DNA of 17,849 nt from contig CAMDDI010000036.1 in assembly GCA_945890905.1 (NCBI GenBank), positions 1-17,849 of the forward strand, given 5' to 3'. Every line of letters begins with the position of its first letter. Positions within the stretch are counted from its first letter, which is position 1. This document shows, piece after piece, positions 14,341 to 17,849 of the stretch. Under the pieces are notes generated by a model. That model made no database searches and was not told where the DNA came from. It worked only from the letters and a program-made list of their open reading frames with translations. Both the position numbers and the translations under genes were made by a program. This DNA is from Bacteriovorax stolpii. Its GTDB lineage: Bacteria > Bdellovibrionota > Bacteriovoracia > Bacteriovoracales > Bacteriovoracaceae.

Positions 14341-14374
14341 AAAAAAAGCCCCTCTTTTAGAGGGGCTTTTTTTT
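14341..14374. terminator. Strong bidirectional intrinsic terminator
   Basis: GCCCCTCT (14348-14355), a TTT loop and AGAGGGGC (14359-14366) form a perfect 8-bp stem, flanked by seven A and eight T. It lies between the convergent secreted-protein gene and the rhodanese-like gene and would serve both. Confidence 0.95.
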
Positions 14375-14376
14375 AC

Positions 14377-14697
14377 TTAATTTAAACCTTTATCTAAGAC
14401 TAAATCCTCTGCTGATCCATTGTAGAAATACACAAATTGATAACCGTCATCAGACAGGTCTTGCGCCGCTTTTGCTGGAGCATCGTCACCTTTTTGAAGA
14501 CTATAAACCAAGACATTTTGATTTTTATTAGGGAACTGAGAATTGAATTCTGTCTTGAATTTCGAGCTATAATTGATATGAACTACATTCTCAAAAGCAA
14601 CAGGTGTGCGATCAGCAGGAAGTAGATCTATAAAAATGAAGTTCAAACGATCTTCAAGACGTTGTTTAAAAGCTTCGCGAGGAATTTCGTATTTCAT
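14377..14697 (-). CDS. Rhodanese-like domain protein lacking the catalytic cysteine (106 aa)
   Basis: This is a single-domain protein with the apparent rhodanese fold: FIFIDLLPADRTPVAFENVVHINY (the Asp-Leu-Arg-like entry), NVLVYSLQKGDDAPAKAAQDL, and GYQFVYFYNGSAEDL, matching the family's closing Gly-Tyr and Gly positions. The active-site position carries Ser66 in place of Cys, and no other Cys is present, so sulfur transfer is not expected. It may be a binding or regulatory variant. The ATG at 14697 has GGAG five bases upstream. A longer ORF to 14775 would run through the promoter of the divergent dCMP deaminase gene and lacks support. The family call is by eye and tentative. Confidence 0.6.
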   Translation of the reverse strand: MKYEIPREAFKQRLEDRLNFIFIDLLPADRTPVAFENVVHINYSSKFKTEFNSQFPNKNQNVLVYSLQKGDDAPAKAAQDLSDDGYQFVYFYNGSAEDLVLDKGLN

Positions 14698-14721
14698 AGG
14701 TACTCCGGCCCAAAGGCTTGA

Positions 14722-14750
14722 TTGACAGTGTTGGACCCTTAAAAGATACT
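14722..14750 (+). promoter_or_regulatory. Sigma70-type promoter for the dCMP deaminase gene
   Basis: A perfect TTGACA (14722-14727), a 17-bp spacer and GATACT (14745-14750, four of six) predict a start near 14757, about 44 nt before the ATG at 14801. It lies in the gap between the divergent rhodanese-like and deaminase genes. Confidence 0.6.
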
Positions 14751-14800
14751 TCGAGTTATCTAAAATGTTGAGCACAAAATAGGCATCGAGGTCGCGTCAA

Positions 14801-15328
14801 ATGGATATGAAAGTAAATTTTCTCCCCGTAGCTTCTCACCTGAATTGGGATGAGTACTTCATGCTTCAGGCCATGATGGCATCTTTTAAAAGTAAGGATC
14901 CCAACACTAAAGTTGGGTGCGTTTTTGTAGATGATAATAACCATCAGTTAACCATGGGCTATAACGGTCAAATTGCAGGAATTGATGAGACGCAAATTCC
15001 TTGGGGAAATATAAAATCAGTTCCATTAGATCAGCAGAAATATGCCTATGTGGTTCATTCCGAGGCCAATGCCATTTTGCACGCTAAAGCTTCACTTGAG
15101 GGTGCCCGCTGCTATGTCACACTTTTTCCCTGTCACGAATGTGCAAAAATGATTGCAACGGTAAAAGTCAAAGAAGTGGTTTTTCTGTCTGATAAGTACA
15201 ATGGCACAGTAGAAAATCAAATCGCTAAACGTATCTTTGATATGTCGAATATTAAGTATCGCGAAATAGAACTGCGCCCTGATATCATCAAAGATCTAAG
15301 TCAGCACTTTACTTCGATGATTGGCTAA
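14801..15328 (+). CDS. Deoxycytidylate (dCMP) deaminase, zinc-dependent
   Basis: This 175-residue cytidine-deaminase-fold enzyme would convert dCMP to dUMP to feed thymidylate synthesis. Zinc and catalytic motifs are complete: HSEAN (86-90, with Glu88 as proton shuttle) and PCHEC (110-114, Cys111 and Cys114 as ligands). Family features include WDEYFMLQAMMASFKSKDP near the N-terminus, TKVGCVFVD, and the GYNGQIAG loop (53-60). Length is typical of bacterial and phage dCMP deaminases. A ComEB-type competence protein of the same family is an alternative name. GAGG lies nine bases before the ATG; a second ATG two codons in is also possible. It has its own promoter and converges on the methyltransferase gene with a 4-bp stop overlap. 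Confidence 0.9.
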   Translation: MDMKVNFLPVASHLNWDEYFMLQAMMASFKSKDPNTKVGCVFVDDNNHQLTMGYNGQIAGIDETQIPWGNIKSVPLDQQKYAYVVHSEANAILHAKASLEGARCYVTLFPCHECAKMIATVKVKEVVFLSDKYNGTVENQIAKRIFDMSNIKYREIELRPDIIKDLSQHFTSMIG

Positions 15329-15960
15329 AAATTAAATTGAAAAAGATCAGTCCCTAAAACTTTAGGACCTTTCATTTTAAGAATGTTTGCAATTTGCCCG
15401 AGGGATTCAAGATCAAAAAACTGAACATGAGTAGGATCACGCTTATAAAACCATTGATCAAAAATTATTTTATCTTTGGGATAAAGTTTTGTCTTAATAA
15501 AAATCTGGCCCTTAGGATTCAGCAGACCGGCGAGTTTTAAAAGATCTCGACGCGGGTCACTTAAATGTTCAACAACTTCTGAGAGCACGATAAAATCATA
15601 TTTATTCGACCAAATATCAATATCCGGATGAAATAATAAATCATAACTATCCACAGTTGGCCCATGCTCACCAATGAGCTTACTTAAAAGAGTGGTTTTT
15701 CCACATCCAAAGTCTAAACCCCTGTGATTTTTTTTCAATGTTCCCTTTATGCCATCCACAATTTGGGAGAGATACTTTTTATACTGCTCATCTCTCTCAT
15801 CATTTTGATGAGCTTCATATCTTTCAGCTTCAGCATCAAATTTCAAAATAAATTCACGAGGAATATAGACCAACGAGCAATCTGAACACTTGAAATAGGG
15901 ACGAAACTTATCTTGAGCAAATTCTTCAGATACAGAGGATTGGCAAACAGGGCAGTTCAT
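15325..15960 (-). CDS. Zinc-ribbon class I SAM-dependent methyltransferase
   Basis: This 211-residue protein has an N-terminal zinc ribbon (Cys3, Cys6, Cys25, Cys28 in CPVC and CSDC), followed by a Rossmann methyltransferase domain of the Methyltransf_23 type. SAM-binding motif I is GLDFGCGKTTLLSKL (81-95). SEVVEHL (127-133) and DPTHVQFF (165-172) are family hallmarks. The substrate cannot be told; relatives act on sugars, lipids and small molecules. The ATG overlaps the DUF502 stop as ATGA, indicating translational coupling. The zinc ribbon and small size suit a nucleotide-sugar or cofactor modification role, but this is a guess. Confidence 0.87.
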   Translation of the reverse strand: MNCPVCQSSVSEEFAQDKFRPYFKCSDCSLVYIPREFILKFDAEAERYEAHQNDERDEQYKKYLSQIVDGIKGTLKKNHRGLDFGCGKTTLLSKLIGEHGPTVDSYDLLFHPDIDIWSNKYDFIVLSEVVEHLSDPRRDLLKLAGLLNPKGQIFIKTKLYPKDKIIFDQWFYKRDPTHVQFFDLESLGQIANILKMKGPKVLGTDLFQFNF

Positions 15961-16550
15961 TGCTTATCCTTATCAGTTGCCTTAATCCAAGCCGTGAGTG
16001 AGAGCTTCAAGGCCTGATCTACAGGAATATCAACTTTCTCAACTTTATCTCTTTCAATTAAAACCGTAATCCCGCCCAACATATAACTCAAAGGAATATA
16101 GACCGAGATTAATTTGTGATCCGGAAGTTCATCTAATTCTTCTCTGGTTACAAGGCCCAGGGTTCTAACTCCAAGGGCTTCCAAGGGAACTAAAACAACT
16201 CTCTGAGGCCTCACTTTTCCACTACTTTTTCCTGGAATAAGAGACATCAAATCTTTTAAAGGATTATAGATTGCTTTAATTAAAGGAACTCTTTCCAATA
16301 AATCAGTCACCCACTTAAATAAGCTGGCCGTGATCCAGTGACTTAAAAGTAGTCCTACAAGAAAGATAAAAACAATTGTAACTATAATTCCAAGACCAGG
16401 AATATAGAGCTCTTTACCAAGCATCCACTCTAAACCTGATCCAAATAGCCCCTCAATTTTAACAGAAGCCCAAAAGAGCAGATAAAAAGTCATGGTAATA
16501 GGCAAAACGACGATCAAGCCTTTAAAGAATATTTGGTTGATTTGTTTCAT
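15957..16550 (-). CDS. DUF502-family inner-membrane protein
   Basis: This 197-residue protein has two N-terminal membrane segments (about 7-29 IFFKGLIVVLPITMTFYLLFW and 50-71 IPGLGIIVTIVFIFLVGLLL) and then a conserved soluble domain. That domain contains ERVPLIKAIYNPLKDLM, VVLVPLEALGVRTLGLVT and VYIPLSYMLGGITVLIERD, all characteristic of DUF502 (Pfam PF04367), whose function is unknown. The ATG at 16550 (MKQINQIFFKGL) matches family starts. An in-frame upstream extension to 16634 would cross into the divergent permease gene, and AGGAA lies about 11 bases before the chosen start. It is cotranscribed with the methyltransferase. Confidence 0.88.
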   Translation of the reverse strand: MKQINQIFFKGLIVVLPITMTFYLLFWASVKIEGLFGSGLEWMLGKELYIPGLGIIVTIVFIFLVGLLLSHWITASLFKWVTDLLERVPLIKAIYNPLKDLMSLIPGKSSGKVRPQRVVLVPLEALGVRTLGLVTREELDELPDHKLISVYIPLSYMLGGITVLIERDKVEKVDIPVDQALKLSLTAWIKATDKDKQ

Positions 16551-16604
16551 GACGTGGATATTTCCTATTTGTGATCTTAGTCTAGAATACCACGAGGGGC
16601 GATA

Positions 16605-17849
16605 ATGAGCAAAAATACAACTCTCAGGCAGCATATTTCAGCATCCTTTAGAGATGGTATTTTTACCAATTTCAATGTGGGACTGAACGAAAGTTACTTT
16701 GCTGCTTTTATGCTGGCACTAGGTATTGGGGAAATATCGGCAGGATTAAGTCTTATTGTTGCCCAATTTATGGGCGTTCTCTTTCAGCTCTTCTCTTTAC
16801 GGTATTCATTTAAACAAACATCCCTTAAAAAAAGACTTCTTAATCTACTCGTACTTCAAGCCTTGGCCTTTATTCCACTTGCCATGATGGCCTACTTAAA
16901 CTGGACGACTACTTGGGCGATGACCGCTGTTTTAGGATTTTACTGGGGATGCCTCCTTTCACTTAATCCTCCTTGGTACAGGCTCATAGGCCATTCAGTT
17001 CCTCATTCTTTTCGATTTAAATTTTTTTCTCTCCGGAATCAATATGGACAATTTTCAGTTTTTCTCGGACTAGGAACTGCAGGAGTTATACTTTATGTGG
17101 CCAAAGAAAATGGGCTGGAACTTTATGCGTTTCTCGCACTATTTATGGGGGGGTTACTTTTAAAACTCCTTTCATGGTGGGAAATCAAATTTAATCACCA
17201 AGAGTACGAAGTCCAAAAAGGTTCTGAAACCCACCAAGGCTTCAGAGAGTTCATGCAAAGCCTAAAAGGTACTGATCAAGGAAAACTCATCCTCTTTCTG
17301 TTCTTCTTTTATATTACCGTGCACACCTCAGCTTCATTTTTTAACCCATATATGTTGGGTGTTCTCAATTTTAACTACCTTGAGTTCATGATTGTGGTGG
17401 CGATTTACTATTTTGGAAGAGTTTTGGGGTATCGAGTACTTCAAAAGAAGGCCAAAGCAGCCCAGGCCAATCAAATTCTTCTGTTTTCCACTTTGGGAAT
17501 TGCATTGAACCCGCTTCTTTGGGCCATCTCGACTAATTATGTTTGGGTTATGAGCATCGAATTTCTTTCAGGATGCTATTGGGCCGGTTTTGAACTGAGT
17601 ACAGTTCTGCTCTTTTATCAAAAAATTGGCGATAGAGAGCGGACAAGTGTCATGACCTATATTAGTTTTTTCAACATTAGTGGCATGGTCATCGGATGTT
17701 CTATAGGGGCACTCTTCATGCATCTACTGCCTAATGATTGGCATAAGTTTGGAATTCTTTTTATCTGTTCTACGACTTTGAGACTAATGATGACAGTGTT
17801 TTCACCGCAATTAAACTTTATGGATTCGCTCCCAAAATACTGGGGTGGA
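16605..17849 (+). CDS. Major facilitator superfamily permease, 5' part (415 codons, runs off the window)
   Basis: This strongly hydrophobic protein has at least ten membrane helices in the visible 415 residues, arranged as two six-helix-like halves. A cytoplasmic loop around residues 200-225 is rich in charged residues (NHQEYEVQKGSETHQGFRE). It shows MFS-like motifs such as NVGLNESYFAAFMLALGIGE near the N-terminus and GCYWAGFELSTVLLFYQKIGDRERTSVMTYIS near 325-357. The latter resembles permeases whose substrate is unassigned. The substrate and direction of transport cannot be inferred. AGGGG lies about five bases before the ATG. It diverges from the DUF502 gene across 54 bp, where TAGAAT (16583) could be a -10 box. 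No stop codon occurs before the window end. Confidence 0.85.
   Translation, partial: MSKNTTLRQHISASFRDGIFTNFNVGLNESYFAAFMLALGIGEISAGLSLIVAQFMGVLFQLFSLRYSFKQTSLKKRLLNLLVLQALAFIPLAMMAYLNWTTTWAMTAVLGFYWGCLLSLNPPWYRLIGHSVPHSFRFKFFSLRNQYGQFSVFLGLGTAGVILYVAKENGLELYAFLALFMGGLLLKLLSWWEIKFNHQEYEVQKGSETHQGFREFMQSLKGTDQGKLILFLFFFYITVHTSASFFNPYMLGVLNFNYLEFMIVVAIYYFGRVLGYRVLQKKAKAAQANQILLFSTLGIALNPLLWAISTNYVWVMSIEFLSGCYWAGFELSTVLLFYQKIGDRERTSVMTYISFFNISGMVIGCSIGALFMHLLPNDWHKFGILFICSTTLRLMMTVFSPQLNFMDSLPKYWGG

Noticed and set aside
16551..16634. Longer DUF502 start at 16634
   Set aside because: It would overlap the start of the divergent permease gene, and the extra residues do not look like family sequence; MKQINQIFFKGL is the usual kind of start.
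1..17849. tRNA or rRNA genes, CRISPR arrays, insertion sequences, phage genes
   Set aside because: I looked on both strands and saw no tRNA-like T-loop context, spaced direct repeats, transposase or integrase motifs, or terminal repeats.

Overview
The window is ordinary, compact chromosomal DNA of a Gram-negative bacterium with roughly 40% G+C. Evidence for a diderm cell is a lipoprotein with a lipobox, an outer-membrane barrel candidate and an HlyD-type periplasmic adaptor. The gene mix (long-tailed FtsB-like protein, RGG-tailed DEAD-box helicase, DUF192 lipoprotein, DUF502 protein) would fit a Bdellovibrionota/Bacteriovoracales-type organism. That assignment is inference from general character, not from a marker gene. 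I see no insertion sequence, phage gene, CRISPR array, tRNA or rRNA.

Layout. 1-1401 (-) is the 5' part of aspS. 1466-1981 (+) is a DUF192 lipoprotein that converges on an FtsB/DivIC-like division protein (1978-2637, -). Upstream of that, on the same strand, lie a long inverted repeat and a cold-shock type DEAD-box RNA helicase (2770-4491, -) with a structured leader of up to about 400 nt. A doubtful 92-residue ORF (4891-5169, -) follows. 5168-9481 (+) is a tight three-gene operon: a sodium:solute symporter-family protein, an ABC exporter-like protein whose nucleotide-binding domain has lost every catalytic motif, and an HlyD-family adaptor. It ends at a strong bidirectional terminator that it shares with a convergent outer-membrane barrel candidate (9528-10592, -).

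10752-10997 (+) encodes a small acidic protein. It converges on a four-gene minus-strand cluster that reads pepD (12432-13883), a four-helix membrane protein, a YggT-family protein and an unrecognised 266-residue protein. 14021-14335 (+) is a small secreted protein facing a cysteine-less rhodanese-like protein (14377-14697, -) across a second bidirectional terminator. dCMP deaminase (14801-15328, +) converges on a DUF502 membrane protein/methyltransferase pair (15957-16550 and 15325-15960, -). A major-facilitator permease (16605 to the window end, +) runs off the edge.

The most unusual item is the 5168-9481 operon. It looks like the inner-membrane half of an export machine, but the ABC ATPase domain cannot be a normal ATPase, and the first gene is an ion-coupled symporter homologue. 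Secondary points are the RNA-structure candidates around deaD, the long acidic N-terminal tail on the FtsB-like protein, and three convergent gene pairs whose stop codons interlock over the same 4-bp arrangement.
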